From JAUIBE01 sp035267185 (lineage in GTDB: Bacteria > Pseudomonadota > Gammaproteobacteria > Xanthomonadales > SZUA-36): 51,066 bases of DNA. Below the pieces are notes generated by a model, which saw nothing but the letters and a program-made list of their open reading frames with translations, searched no databases and had not been told where the DNA came from. Made by a program: the position numbers and the translations under genes. The stretch is taken from contig DATFLY010000036.1 of the NCBI GenBank assembly GCA_035267185.1, positions 1 through 51,066 on the forward strand, given 5' to 3'. Shown piece by piece: positions 35,966 to 44,859 of this stretch. Each line of letters opens with the position of its first letter. Position 1 is the stretch's first letter.

Positions 35966-38587
35966 TCAGCCCACCACAATATTGACCAGGCGATCGGGTA
36001 CGTGAATTACTTTGCGGACTTCCTTACCTTCAACGTGGCGCTGGACGTTCTCTAATGCAAGCGCCTGGTCAACCGCCTCATCGCGACTTGCTCCTGGTTC
36101 AATCTCCAGGCGTGCCCTGAGTTTACCGTTAATCTGAATGACCAGCGTGACCTGCTGCCTGACCCGCGCAGATTCATCAACCGCTGGCCAGCCTGCCTCG
36201 AATACCTCATTACTGCGACCAAGAGCGGCCCATAGCGACTCGCTGATATGCGGAGTCATTGGCCAGATCATCCGAACCACTGCCAGCCAGGCTTCATGTC
36301 GAACCGCCTGTCCCTGGGGACTCTCATCGCTGAATTTTGCGAGGTGATTGCTGAGCTCCATGATGGCCGCCACCGCTGTGTTAAACATGAAGCGACGTTC
36401 AATGTCATCACTGACCTTGGCTATCGCATCGTGTAACAGGCGACGCATTTCCCGTTGTGAGTCATTCAGGGATTCCACATCCAGGTCGGTGTTTTCCACC
36501 GAGGAAACATGCTCCTGAACCATGTGCCAGATTCTTTTCAAAAAACGGTGCGCGCCTTCCACGCCAGCTTCAGACCACTCCAGAGACTGGTCTGGCGGCG
36601 AGTCTGAAACAGAAAACAGGCGCATCGTGTCGGCGCCGTATCGATCAATCAGTCCCTTGGGGTCAACACCGTTGTTCTTCGATTTAGAAACTTTCTCAAC
36701 GGCACCAATTGTCACCGGCTGCCCGTCAGAGATAAGCATGGCGCCCGTTACTCTGCCTTTTTCGTCGCGTTCGATATCCACATCACTGGGGTTAAACCAG
36801 TCCCGCTGGCCATCTGATTGTTCACGATAATAGGTTTCTGCAACCACCATCCCCTGGCAAAGCAATCGCGTCGCGGGCTCATCGGATGACACCATGCCGG
36901 CGTCACGCAAGAGCTTGTGATAAAAGCGGAAGTACATCAGGTGCAGGATTGCATGTTCGATGCCACCGATATACTGGTTGACGGGCAACCAATCCTCGGC
37001 CCGTTCATCAATCATGGCCTCGGCACCCGGGCTGCAATAGCGCGCGTAGTACCAGGAAGATTCCATGAACGTGTCGAATGTGTCGGTTTCGCGCTCGGCC
37101 GGTCCACCACATTCCGGGCACTGGGTCTTACGCCACTCCGGATCAGCTTTTATCGGCGACTGGACCCCCATGAAAGTGACATCTTCAGGTAACACCACGG
37201 GCAGGTCTTCATCCGGCACTGGCAGGGCACCACATGAATCGCAATAAACGACAGGAATGGGACAGCCCCAGTAGCGCTGACGGCTTACACCCCAGTCCCT
37301 CAGCCGGTAATTGACTTTACGTTCACCAATCCCCTCATTTTCCAGCCACTCGATCGCTTTTTGCTTTGCTTCCGGAATCTGCAAACCGTTCAGCCAGTCA
37401 CTGTTGATCTTGGCCCCTTCATCAGTAAACGCACCATCCTCCCAGTCATCCGGAGGCTGAACGGTTCGAATGATCGGCAGGTCATGGGCTTTGGCAAAAT
37501 CCCAGTCGCGTTCGTCTTCTCCGGGCACTGCCATGATCGCTCCGGTGCCATATCCCATCAGCACATAGTCGGCAATATAAAGGGGTACGGGTTTCCTGCT
37601 GAATGGATTGAGCAGGTAAGCGCCGGTAAACACGCCACGCTTGTCCATGGCCGATGCACCGTCACCGTCAACGGCCAGGCGGTCTGTTTCCGATGAAGCT
37701 CCGACTTTTGCGGCGAAATCGGTAACGGCCTGCTTTTGCTTCCTGGAGGTGATTTCCGCAACCAGGGGGTGTTCAGGAGCCAAAACGCCGTAAGTCATAC
37801 CAAAAGCGGTGTCCGGGCGCGTTGTAAACACTTCGATTTGCCGCCCGTCAGGATCAGTGTTCCCATCTGCATCGCAAATCTGCATTGCAAAGTCGACACC
37901 TTCGGACCGCCCAATCCAGTTTCGCTGCATGGTCTTGACCGCATCCGGCCAGTCATCCAGTTCGTCGAGTCCTGTCAGCAATTGTTCAGCATAGTCAGTA
38001 ATTTTCAGGAACCACTGGGGAATGGATTTGCGTTCAACGACCGCGCCCGAGCGCCAGCCACGTCCGTCAACGACCTGTTCGTTGGCCAACACTGTCTGGT
38101 CAACCGGATCCCAGTTGACCTCTGCATCCTTCCGATAGGCCAGCCCTTTACGCATCAGGTGGGTGAACATCTGCTGCTCCCAGCGATAGTAATCAGGATC
38201 GCAGGTGGTTACTTCGCGGCTCCAGTCGTAGGCAAACCCCAGGCGCTTGAGCCCTTCACGCATCTTTTCAATATTTGCACGGGTCCATTTCGCAGGCGCG
38301 GTTTTGTTCTTGATTGCAGCGTTTTCTGCGGGGAGTCCGAAAGCGTCCCAACCCATTGGCTGGAGGACGTTTTTTCCCTGCATTTTGTGATACCGACTGA
38401 CAATGTCACCAATGCTGTAATTGCGAACATGTCCCATGTGCAATGCGCCCGAGGGATAAGGCAGCATCGACAGACAGTAGAACTTTTCGCCGGGTGAATT
38501 CTCATCAGCACGATAAACATCATGCTGTTCCCAACGCTGTTGCGCCCGGGACTCAATTTCCTGGGGCTTGTAGGGCTGTTGCTCCAT
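35966..38587 (-). CDS. leuS: Leucyl-tRNA synthetase
   Basis: An 873-residue class I aminoacyl-tRNA synthetase charging tRNA-Leu. Motifs are HMGH at 50-53 (HIGH box) and KVSKSKNNGVDP (KMSKS box) in the second half. The CP1 editing domain lies between them with a TTRPDTAFGMTYGV segment; the zinc-binding CPECGG is nearby. The C-terminal anticodon and C-terminal domains are complete, ending in HVPDRLVNIVVG. It is the first gene of the chain that runs through lptE, holA and nadD; its promoter must be in the 100 bases shared with the divergent HerA-like gene. Confidence 0.97.
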   Translation of the reverse strand: MEQQPYKPQEIESRAQQRWEQHDVYRADENSPGEKFYCLSMLPYPSGALHMGHVRNYSIGDIVSRYHKMQGKNVLQPMGWDAFGLPAENAAIKNKTAPAKWTRANIEKMREGLKRLGFAYDWSREVTTCDPDYYRWEQQMFTHLMRKGLAYRKDAEVNWDPVDQTVLANEQVVDGRGWRSGAVVERKSIPQWFLKITDYAEQLLTGLDELDDWPDAVKTMQRNWIGRSEGVDFAMQICDADGNTDPDGRQIEVFTTRPDTAFGMTYGVLAPEHPLVAEITSRKQKQAVTDFAAKVGASSETDRLAVDGDGASAMDKRGVFTGAYLLNPFSRKPVPLYIADYVLMGYGTGAIMAVPGEDERDWDFAKAHDLPIIRTVQPPDDWEDGAFTDEGAKINSDWLNGLQIPEAKQKAIEWLENEGIGERKVNYRLRDWGVSRQRYWGCPIPVVYCDSCGALPVPDEDLPVVLPEDVTFMGVQSPIKADPEWRKTQCPECGGPAERETDTFDTFMESSWYYARYCSPGAEAMIDERAEDWLPVNQYIGGIEHAILHLMYFRFYHKLLRDAGMVSSDEPATRLLCQGMVVAETYYREQSDGQRDWFNPSDVDIERDEKGRVTGAMLISDGQPVTIGAVEKVSKSKNNGVDPKGLIDRYGADTMRLFSVSDSPPDQSLEWSEAGVEGAHRFLKRIWHMVQEHVSSVENTDLDVESLNDSQREMRRLLHDAIAKVSDDIERRFMFNTAVAAIMELSNHLAKFSDESPQGQAVRHEAWLAVVRMIWPMTPHISESLWAALGRSNEVFEAGWPAVDESARVRQQVTLVIQINGKLRARLEIEPGASRDEAVDQALALENVQRHVEGKEVRKVIHVPDRLVNIVVG

Positions 38588-38687
38588 TGGTTACTCTGAC
38601 CCGTTCTTATATTCTTCAAGGCAAGACCGGAAGCTTAACCGACCCACCTTTTTTTAAAAAGAGTTGGATGTTCTGAGGACCAAATAA

Positions 38688-40139
38688 ATGGAAATTTCCC
38701 CGATTCTTATCGGAAAAGGCGCCGAAAAGCAGTGGTTGCTGCCCGGCTACTCTAATAGACACGGCGTAATCACTGGTGCGACCGGTACTGGTAAGACGGT
38801 GACCCTGCAGGTTCTGGCAGAGGGATTCTCGGCTATCGGGGTTCCTGTTTTCCTGGCTGATGTCAAAGGCGATCTGACGGGTCTCAGCCAACCCATTAGC
38901 CCGCACCCGAAGATTGACGAGCGACTCGAAATCATTAGCATTCCGGACTATGCCCCCTCGGCATGGCCGATGGTCTATTGGGATCTATTTGGCGAAAAGG
39001 GCCACCCGATTCGAACCACCATTTCCGAAATGGGCCCACTTTTGCTGGCCAACCTGCTGGAGCTCAACGACACCCAGGAAGGCATCCTCAACATCGCTTT
39101 TCGCGTCGCCGACGAAGAGGGCCTGTTGCTTCTGGATCTGGAAGATTTGCAGGCACTTTTGCGTTTTGTTGCTGAAAACCGAAAAGAGCTGTCTATCGAA
39201 TACGGCAATGTCAGCTCAGCCTCGGTTGCTGCCATCCAGCGACGCTTGCTTGTTTTGGAAGACCAGGGTGCCGAGGAATTTTTCGGTGAGCCGGCCCTGG
39301 AACTGGCAGACCTGCTGAGAGTGGACCTGAATGGACGTGGCGTTATCAACGCTTTGGCATCGGATAAGCTGATCCAGAATCCACGCCTGTATTCCACTTT
39401 TCTACTGTGGCTGCTTTCTGAATTATTTGAGGAACTACCGGAAGTCGGCGACCCTGAAAAACCCAGGCTGGTGTTCTTTTTTGACGAAGCTCACCTGCTG
39501 TTTGATCACGCACCTCGTGCATTACTTGAGAAAGTTGAACAGGTGGTCAGACTGATTCGTTCGAAGGGTGTCGGTGTGTTTTTCGTCACCCAGAATCCAA
39601 TGGATATTCCGGATGACGTGCTTGGCCAGCTGGGCAATCGCATTCAGCATGCCCTGCGGGCTTACACACCGCGAGAGCAAAAAGCTGTCAGGGCCGCTGC
39701 GCAGACGTTTCGCGCCAACCCGGACCTCGATGTCGAGGAAGCCATCACCCAGCTTGGCGTTGGCGAGGCCCTGGTGTCTACACTCGGGGAAAAGGGCATT
39801 CCAGGAATTGTCGACCGCACGCTGATTCGCCCCCCCACTTCCCGAATCGGACCTGTTACGGATGCTGAGTTCGCGGAAGTTCGCTCCCGCAGCCCGGTGG
39901 GTACCCGCTATGACAAACCACTGGACCGGGAATCCGCTGCAGAGATACTGGAAGCCCGTGCGAAAAAGATCGCCGAGGAACTGGAGAAAGAATCCAAAAA
40001 GGAACCCGCTGCCAAGAAGCGCAAGAGCACCCGGCAATCACCCTCAGAGGCCATGTTCAAGAGCACCCTTCGCAGTATGGGTTCGATGCTGGGGCGCGAA
40101 CTCATGCGTGGATTGCTGGGTGTTCTGAAAAGAAAATAG
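38688..40139 (+). CDS. HerA-like ATPase of the DUF853 family (YjgR-like)
   Basis: A 483-residue P-loop ATPase related to HerA/FtsK helicases, close to E. coli YjgR. Walker A is GATGTGKT at 30-37. Walker B is LVFFFDEAHLL around 262-272, and a sensor-like VFFVTQNPMDIPDDVLGQLGNRIQHALRAYTPRE segment follows. A Lys/Glu-rich linker (AKKIAEELEKESKKEPAAKKRKS) precedes the C-terminal RELMRGLLGVLKRK. The biological role of this family is not established. GAGG lies eleven bases upstream of the ATG. It is divergent from leuS, and copy 1 of the palindromic repeat follows 24 bases after the stop. Confidence 0.9.
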   Translation: MEISPILIGKGAEKQWLLPGYSNRHGVITGATGTGKTVTLQVLAEGFSAIGVPVFLADVKGDLTGLSQPISPHPKIDERLEIISIPDYAPSAWPMVYWDLFGEKGHPIRTTISEMGPLLLANLLELNDTQEGILNIAFRVADEEGLLLLDLEDLQALLRFVAENRKELSIEYGNVSSASVAAIQRRLLVLEDQGAEEFFGEPALELADLLRVDLNGRGVINALASDKLIQNPRLYSTFLLWLLSELFEELPEVGDPEKPRLVFFFDEAHLLFDHAPRALLEKVEQVVRLIRSKGVGVFFVTQNPMDIPDDVLGQLGNRIQHALRAYTPREQKAVRAAAQTFRANPDLDVEEAITQLGVGEALVSTLGEKGIPGIVDRTLIRPPTSRIGPVTDAEFAEVRSRSPVGTRYDKPLDRESAAEILEARAKKIAEELEKESKKEPAAKKRKSTRQSPSEAMFKSTLRSMGSMLGRELMRGLLGVLKRK

Positions 40140-40163
40140 TCGTTCAAAAAATGTTTTGAATAG

Positions 40164-40277
40164 CGGACCGCTCAGCCAGATACCTTTAAAAAACTCGTCG
40201 TAAATACATCCCTGTAGACTCGGATGCGGCATCCATGCCGCATACGGTTTTTAAAAGGCATCTGGCCAACCGGCCCG
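40164..40277 (+). repeat. Palindromic element copy 1 (subtype A)
   Basis: Outer arms 40164-40194 and 40247-40277 match as inverted repeats in about 25 of 31 positions; four of the mismatches become G-U in the minus-strand RNA. Between them lie a conserved GTAAATAC (40200-40207), hairpin TACA-TCCC-TGTA (40205-40216), CTCGGATG, and an inner hairpin GCGGCA-TCCA-TGCCGC, followed by ATACGGTTTTT. Read on the plus strand, the inner hairpin plus T run resembles a terminator for the HerA-like gene. Confidence 0.85.
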
Positions 40278-40385
40278 CAGAGATGTCTTCACAATATCCA
40301 GCCTAAAAGAACCAGTCCAACCAACGTCGGTACCTATATCCCGCGCCCTGAACGAGACTCTTTCGTTGGGCGAGGCCAGCTCTGG
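40278..40385. other. Spacer between inverted repeat copies
   Basis: No gene is visible. It contains two more hairpins: CGCCC..AACGA / TCGTT GGGCG (40344-40372) and GCCAGC-TCTG-GGCTGGC (40375-40391). Confidence 0.5.
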
Positions 40386-40390
40386 GCTGG

Positions 40391-40553
40391 CGGGGGGGCA
40401 CCTTCGAAAACCGTATGATTCATGGACGAATCATCCGAGCCTACAGGGATGTATTTACAGCGCAGGCTAATTTTCAGGTACGGCTTTCATCTTTTGGAAA
40501 GAAGTGCCTGAAAATTGCCGCTGCGCGTGTGTTTTCGAAAGACACCCCAACCC
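40391..40553 (-). repeat. Palindromic element copy 2 (subtype B), interrupted
   Basis: The core is in the opposite orientation to copy 1 and co-oriented with pgi. It shows CCGTATG, the inner hairpin GATTC/GAATC with a TCCA loop (read on the minus strand), then TACA-GGGA-TGTA and GTATTTAC (40442-40458). The outer arms end in TTCGAAAAC (40403-40411) and GTTTTCGAA (40531-40539), with weaker pairing beyond. A second palindrome is inserted between GTATTTACAGCG and the right arm. Confidence 0.75.
40460..40526. repeat. Nested palindrome inside copy 2
   Basis: Arms 40460-40481 and 40504-40526 share GCGCAG and AATTTTCAGG in inverted orientation (about 20 paired positions). An inner CTTTC / GAAAG pair (40484-40488, 40497-40501) lies within. 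The other three copies lack this segment, so it looks like an insertion of an unrelated palindromic unit. Confidence 0.7.
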
Positions 40554-40587
40554 ATCGGCAGCCCCATTTATGGGGATTACTCTTTGA

Positions 40588-42213
40588 TTATCTACGATAT
40601 TTCTGGATGTGATCCAGAAGCCCATTCAGTTCATGAAGCCCGTCAGGTGCACCGATTGATGGATCGACGACTGAGGGTTCGATGGCGCCAGCCAGCGTTT
40701 TTCCTAATTCGACACCCCACTGGTCAAATGCATTGATGCCCCAGATCACGCTTTGCACGAAAACACGGTGTTCATAGAAAACCAGCAGTGCTCCCAGCGT
40801 TTCAGGGCTGAACTCATCCATCAGGATGATATTGGAAGGCCGATTCCCCGGCATTACACGATGTTGTGCCAGGCGATTGATCTCGTCGAGACTGACGCCG
40901 GCTGCTTTCATGTCGGCACGCACAGCAGCGAGATCTTTTCCGCGAGCAAGCGCCGTGGCCTGCGCCAGCATGTGCGACACCAGTCTCGCGTTGGCCTCGT
41001 TATCGGAATGCCCTGAATTAATCACACCAATGAAATCGACAGGAACCACTTCGGTTCCCTGGTGGAACGCCTGGAAAAAGGAATGTTGTGCGTCAGTACC
41101 GCAGTCACCAAAAATGACCTGGGACGTCTCTGAATTGACAGGCTCGCCGTTCACACTGGTGCCCTTACCGTTGGACTCCATGGCAACCTGCTGTAGCCAG
41201 CCGGGTAACTCAGCCAGGCGACTTTCATAAGGAATGACAGCCAGGTTTGGCAGATCACAAATATTGCGATGCCAGACATCGATCAGGGCAGCAATGACCG
41301 GAAGATTTTGTTCCATCGGAGCATCCTGAAAGTGAGCATCCATGGCCGCTCCACCTTCCAGCAAACGATTGAACGCCTCGGGACCCATCGCAATCGCCGC
41401 AGTCAGGCCAACAGGCGACCACAAGGAATAGCGACCTCCGGTCCACTCTCCCATCTCGAGCACCCGCTCCTTGGCGATTGACCATTCAGCAGCCTTGTCT
41501 GGCATGGAGGTCACGGCAAAGCGTCGCCTCGCAACATCCTTCGCATCCAGTGCTGCCTCCTGCCAGGCGAACAACGAGCGTGCATGAGTCATCACTTCAC
41601 TGGTTGTGAAACTCTTGGAAACAATGATGATCGCGGTTTCCGAGGGATCCAGCCGCGAGAGAAGCTGTTCGCGCGGACCCGGGTCAACAGAACTCAGAAA
41701 GTGAATTTCGGGAACATCCCGATCATGGTCGCCCGGCTGCGAGCAGGCATCAACCAGAAGTTTCGGGCCAAGAAGCGAACCACCAATGCCAATGTGGACA
41801 ATGTGCCGCACCCTGGCAGTCTCGTCTCCCGGCAGATGACCACTTCTTAATGCCGTTGCGATGGTACCCATATCCTTGACAGCCTGACCAAGGCGGGCTG
41901 ACTCATCGTCAGGCAGCAAGGATCTGAAATTCCCATGACGCCACAGGGGGTGGAGAACGGATCGATTCTCGGTGAAATTGATTGCAGCGCCGGAAAACAA
42001 TTTTTCCCGCCATGACTCAAAATCAGCGAGATTTGCCAGTTCAAACAGATTGCTGATTGACTCGCTGTCGAGGCCACAACGCGAGAAATCCAGCAACAGT
42101 CCACAAGCTGAACCGGAAAAATGACCATATCGGTCTGGCTCGTTGTCCAGCAATTCACCGATCGCGGGACGATTTTTGTTGTATTTGTGCAACAAACTGT
42201 AAATTTCAGCCAT
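40588..42213 (-). CDS. pgi: Glucose-6-phosphate isomerase
   Basis: A 541-residue enzyme interconverting glucose 6-phosphate and fructose 6-phosphate. Family signatures are visible: HIGIGGSLLGPKLLVDA in the N-terminal sugar-phosphate domain, SKSFTTSEVMTHA, and the C-terminal stretch around FYEHRVFVQSVIWGINAFDQWGVELGK, which includes the catalytic region. The ATG at 42213 fits the usual N-terminus. A CCCCAT-TT-ATGGGG hairpin and copy 2 of the palindromic repeat lie just beyond the stop. Confidence 0.96.
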   Translation of the reverse strand: MAEIYSLLHKYNKNRPAIGELLDNEPDRYGHFSGSACGLLLDFSRCGLDSESISNLFELANLADFESWREKLFSGAAINFTENRSVLHPLWRHGNFRSLLPDDESARLGQAVKDMGTIATALRSGHLPGDETARVRHIVHIGIGGSLLGPKLLVDACSQPGDHDRDVPEIHFLSSVDPGPREQLLSRLDPSETAIIIVSKSFTTSEVMTHARSLFAWQEAALDAKDVARRRFAVTSMPDKAAEWSIAKERVLEMGEWTGGRYSLWSPVGLTAAIAMGPEAFNRLLEGGAAMDAHFQDAPMEQNLPVIAALIDVWHRNICDLPNLAVIPYESRLAELPGWLQQVAMESNGKGTSVNGEPVNSETSQVIFGDCGTDAQHSFFQAFHQGTEVVPVDFIGVINSGHSDNEANARLVSHMLAQATALARGKDLAAVRADMKAAGVSLDEINRLAQHRVMPGNRPSNIILMDEFSPETLGALLVFYEHRVFVQSVIWGINAFDQWGVELGKTLAGAIEPSVVDPSIGAPDGLHELNGLLDHIQKYRR

Positions 42214-42429
42214 TTGAAGTGGTTTCCCGGTCAGATTGTGGGTGTGAATCGCGGTTTTCGGTCGACAATTTGATCACAAAACCAGCAGATTCGATAGCCA
42301 TTCAGTCCTGAACACCACGGCGTCCAGGATCCTGAGCCTCGCACTAACGGCACAGAATCCCCGTAAGCAAACTGCTGAAAAGAAACCTTAACTACTTGTT
42401 TTTATTTGTTATTTTTTAGAGTTAGGGAC
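42214..42429 (-). other. Gap upstream of pgi
   Basis: About 216 bases between the pgi start and the small-RNA terminator. It must carry the pgi promoter, but no convincing -35/-10 pair or operator was found. The distal part (42395-42420) is very A/T-rich. Confidence 0.4.
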
Positions 42430-42461
42430 AAAAAAAACCTCTCCCAATTTCTTGGGAGAGG
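42430..42461 (-). terminator. Strong intrinsic terminator
   Basis: A perfect 10-bp stem (CCTCTCCCAA / TTGGGAGAGG) with a four-base loop is followed on the minus strand by eight T residues. It ends the candidate small RNA and any read-through from panC. Confidence 0.93.
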
Positions 42462-42535
42462 CAGGCTTTTGGAGTGATGTACCCGTCTTTCGCGCCCTGC
42501 GACCTCAAAAAACGTTGCAGTTCTATTGAGGTCGG
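42430..42535 (-). ncRNA. Candidate small RNA of about 105 nt between panC and pgi
   Basis: A promoter (TTGCAA, 16 bases, TATGAT) points at this stretch and the terminator closes it. The predicted 5' end coincides with the base of a perfect 8-bp hairpin GACCTCAA / TTGAGGTC (42501-42508 and 42526-42533) with a 17-base loop. The middle is unpaired and C-rich (CTCCAAAAGCCTGCCTCTCCC region), and the 3' end is the terminator hairpin. No ATG or GTG frame of useful length is present. The layout is that of a trans-acting, Hfq-type small RNA. I do not recognise it as a named family. Confidence 0.6.
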
Positions 42536-42540
42536 TTGTA

Positions 42541-42568
42541 ATCATACCACTAAATCGACCAATTGCAA
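42541..42568 (-). promoter_or_regulatory. Sigma-70 type promoter of the candidate small RNA
   Basis: On the minus strand the -35 is TTGCAA (42563-42568) and the -10 is TATGAT (42541-42546), separated by 16 bases. TGG directly before the -10 gives an extended -10 element. A start near 42534 is predicted, about 75 bases after the panC stop. Confidence 0.6.
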
Positions 42569-42609
42569 CTATTTTGCTACAAATTAATTGTTTAGCAGCG
42601 AAAAAATAG

Positions 42610-43458
42610 TCAGTCAGGCATGGGCATGTTGTCGATCAGACGAGTCTCGCCACAACGTACAGCAGCCAGAATTCGTAAACCACCCTCAAATTTTTCAGGC
42701 ACAGACAGGTCATCGGCACGTCGGATGGCAACATAATCTACTTTCAATCCAGCACTCATCAGTTGCTCTGCAGCATCCATTTCATGCGCTTTAATGACGT
42801 CACCCTGCCGCGCATTCTGTCCGGTTTCTGACAAAACCTTGTTGAGCTGACGTGCAAGCGTCAGTTCCAATGGATCGAGATACGCATTCCTGGAGCTCAG
42901 GGCAAGGCCTGCAGCATCCCTGATGGTCTCCTTGCCGATGACATCAATGCCAAAGCCCAGGTCATCAGCCAGTTTCCTCACCACCAGCAGTTGCTGGTAA
43001 TCCTTCTCCCCAAAAACAGCAACATCCGGCCGGGTAATAGCAAAAAGCCTTGCCACCACGGAGACAACGCCATCAAAGTGACCCGGGCGATTGTAGCCCT
43101 CAAGACGCGCAGCAAGGTCGGGGGATGCCTTGAGTGAAACAGATTGCTCTACGCCGAAAGGATAGATCTGTTCCGTATCCGGAATAAACACAACATCACA
43201 ACTTTCGGCCTCCAGCCCGGCAATATCCTCATCAGGCGTACGCGGATATTTTTCGAAATCTTCACCTTCTCCAAACTGGGTCGGGTTGACAAATATACTG
43301 GCCACCACCCGGTCCGCATGTTGCTGCGCCTCACGAACCAGCGCCAGGTGGCCTTCGTGAAGGTTGCCCATGGTTGGTACGAGTGCGACACGTTCCCCCG
43401 CCTGATGCCAGGTCGTTATGACATCCTGCACTTCAGATTTTGTTTCAGTGATTTTCAA
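42610..43458 (-). CDS. panC: Pantothenate synthetase
   Basis: A 282-residue enzyme that condenses pantoate and beta-alanine with ATP to give pantothenate, the coenzyme A precursor. The HxGH motif is at 34-37 in PTMGNLHEGH; FGEKDYQQL and the KMSKS-like GLALSSRNAYL follow. The start is a TTG at 43458, which aligns exactly with the E. coli N-terminus; no ATG occurs early enough. It follows panB by 23 bases. Confidence 0.96.
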   Translation of the reverse strand: MKITETKSEVQDVITTWHQAGERVALVPTMGNLHEGHLALVREAQQHADRVVASIFVNPTQFGEGEDFEKYPRTPDEDIAGLEAESCDVVFIPDTEQIYPFGVEQSVSLKASPDLAARLEGYNRPGHFDGVVSVVARLFAITRPDVAVFGEKDYQQLLVVRKLADDLGFGIDVIGKETIRDAAGLALSSRNAYLDPLELTLARQLNKVLSETGQNARQGDVIKAHEMDAAEQLMSAGLKVDYVAIRRADDLSVPEKFEGGLRILAAVRCGETRLIDNMPMPD

Positions 43459-43481
43459 TTCAGTGGCCAGCGGTACAAATC

Positions 43482-44279
43482 CTAGTACTGGTGCTCCGCC
43501 GCGGGGAATTCACCGCTTCTGACGTCTTCAACGTACTGTCTGAAAGCAGAAACAATGTCAGTCTGGCCTTCCATGAAATTTCGAACAAATTTTGGCTGCC
43601 TCGGCCCGAGACCCAACATGTCGTGCATGACCAACACCTGTCCATCGCAGCCAGGGCCGGCCCCTATCCCGATCACAGGTATCTCAAGCGATTGGCTGAC
43701 TTCAGTCGCCAGGTCAGATGGAATCGCTTCGAGAACCAGCAATTGAGCGCCTGCTTCCTGGAGCAATTGAGCATCTTTCTTCAACTGGTTTGCTGCAAAT
43801 TCTTCTCGCGCCTGCACCTTGAAGCCGCCCAGCTGATGAACGCTTTGTGGTGTCAATCCCAGGTGACCACAAACAGGAACACTGCGTGAAGCCAGGTATT
43901 TGACCACTTCAACGTATGGCCCCGCGCCCTCAAGCTTGACCATTTGCGCGCCGGCAGCCATCAATGCCCTGGCACTATTCATCGCAACCTCACTGTTGTG
44001 ATAGCTGCCGAATGGCAGATCACCGACCACAAAAGCCCTGGAAGCGCCCCTGGCCACAGCCCGGGTGTGATAAGCAGCGTCTTCAATAGTGACCGCCACG
44101 GTTGTTTCATTACCCTGGACAACCATGCCCAGCGAATCACCCACCAGCAGCATGTCCACGCCAGCAGCGTCCATGGCTTCGGCAAATGTTGCATCGTAAC
44201 AAGTGAGCATGGCGAACCGTTCGCCATTGCTTTTCATTTTGAAAAAGTCAGTGATCGTCAGCTGTTTGGAACCAGGCAA
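43482..44279 (-). CDS. panB: 3-methyl-2-oxobutanoate hydroxymethyltransferase
   Basis: A 265-residue TIM-barrel enzyme that transfers a hydroxymethyl group from methylenetetrahydrofolate to alpha-ketoisovalerate, the first step to pantoate. VDMLLVGDSLGMVVQG carries the metal-binding Asp, KLEGA the catalytic Lys region, and GHLGLTPQSVHQLGGFKVQ is a family signature. The start is TTG at 44279 with GGAG seven bases upstream. It is followed by panC. Confidence 0.96.
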   Translation of the reverse strand: MPGSKQLTITDFFKMKSNGERFAMLTCYDATFAEAMDAAGVDMLLVGDSLGMVVQGNETTVAVTIEDAAYHTRAVARGASRAFVVGDLPFGSYHNSEVAMNSARALMAAGAQMVKLEGAGPYVEVVKYLASRSVPVCGHLGLTPQSVHQLGGFKVQAREEFAANQLKKDAQLLQEAGAQLLVLEAIPSDLATEVSQSLEIPVIGIGAGPGCDGQVLVMHDMLGLGPRQPKFVRNFMEGQTDIVSAFRQYVEDVRSGEFPAAEHQY

Positions 44280-44350
44280 TGTACTGCTCCGTGTTCTGCT
44301 ATGGGTTATCGGGAGGAGAGTCTATCTGAACTCTTTTAGAAGCCGAAGTT

Positions 44351-44854
44351 TCAGGCCGGCCTGACCACCTGTTCTTCAGGTAACTTAGCAAGGCAGAGTC
44401 TGGCTGGTCCAATGCCGGGAATTTCAAATTCCGGATCGAGTTCCAGAAGCGGCACCAGTACAAACGATCGCTCATGCATATGAGGATGTGGGATGACAAG
44501 CTTTTCAGAATTCATCTGCACATCACCAAAACACAGCAGGTCGAGGTCAATGACCCGTGGCCCCCATTTCTCAGCACGAATGCGACCCAGGTCGTTTTCC
44601 AGCGCCTGAAGCTGATCAAGCAGCAACTCCGGGCTGACACTGCACTGCGCTGTGACGACTCCGTTCAGAAAATCGCCCTGGTTTGAGTTACCCCACGGCG
44701 CGCTCCGATACATTCTGGATCGCCGCATTGAAGACAAGCCTTCGGTCAGGGAAAGCCGGGCCAGAGCCAGTTCGATGTAATTTCCAGGGGCACCCAGCGG
44801 GCCACTCAGATTGCTTCCCAGGCCAATAAAAACGCGTTGAGTGTTCTCGCCCAT
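44351..44854 (-). CDS. folK: 2-amino-4-hydroxy-6-hydroxymethyldihydropteridine pyrophosphokinase
   Basis: A 167-residue HPPK enzyme of folate synthesis, transferring pyrophosphate from ATP to the pterin. The N-terminal FIGLGSNLSGP, the YRSAPWGNSNQGDFLNGV region and the signature around RIRAEKWGPRVIDLDLLCFGD, with the metal-binding DLD, are present, then LVIPHPHMHERSFVLVPL. It begins five bases after the pcnB stop, and pcnB-folK-panB-panC is a common gammaproteobacterial order. Confidence 0.96.
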   Translation of the reverse strand: MGENTQRVFIGLGSNLSGPLGAPGNYIELALARLSLTEGLSSMRRSRMYRSAPWGNSNQGDFLNGVVTAQCSVSPELLLDQLQALENDLGRIRAEKWGPRVIDLDLLCFGDVQMNSEKLVIPHPHMHERSFVLVPLLELDPEFEIPGIGPARLCLAKLPEEQVVRPA

Positions 44855-44859
44855 CGTGA

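Noticed and set aside
40164..40553. CRISPR array
   Set aside because: Only two units are present, in inverted orientation, with no regular spacers and no cas genes.
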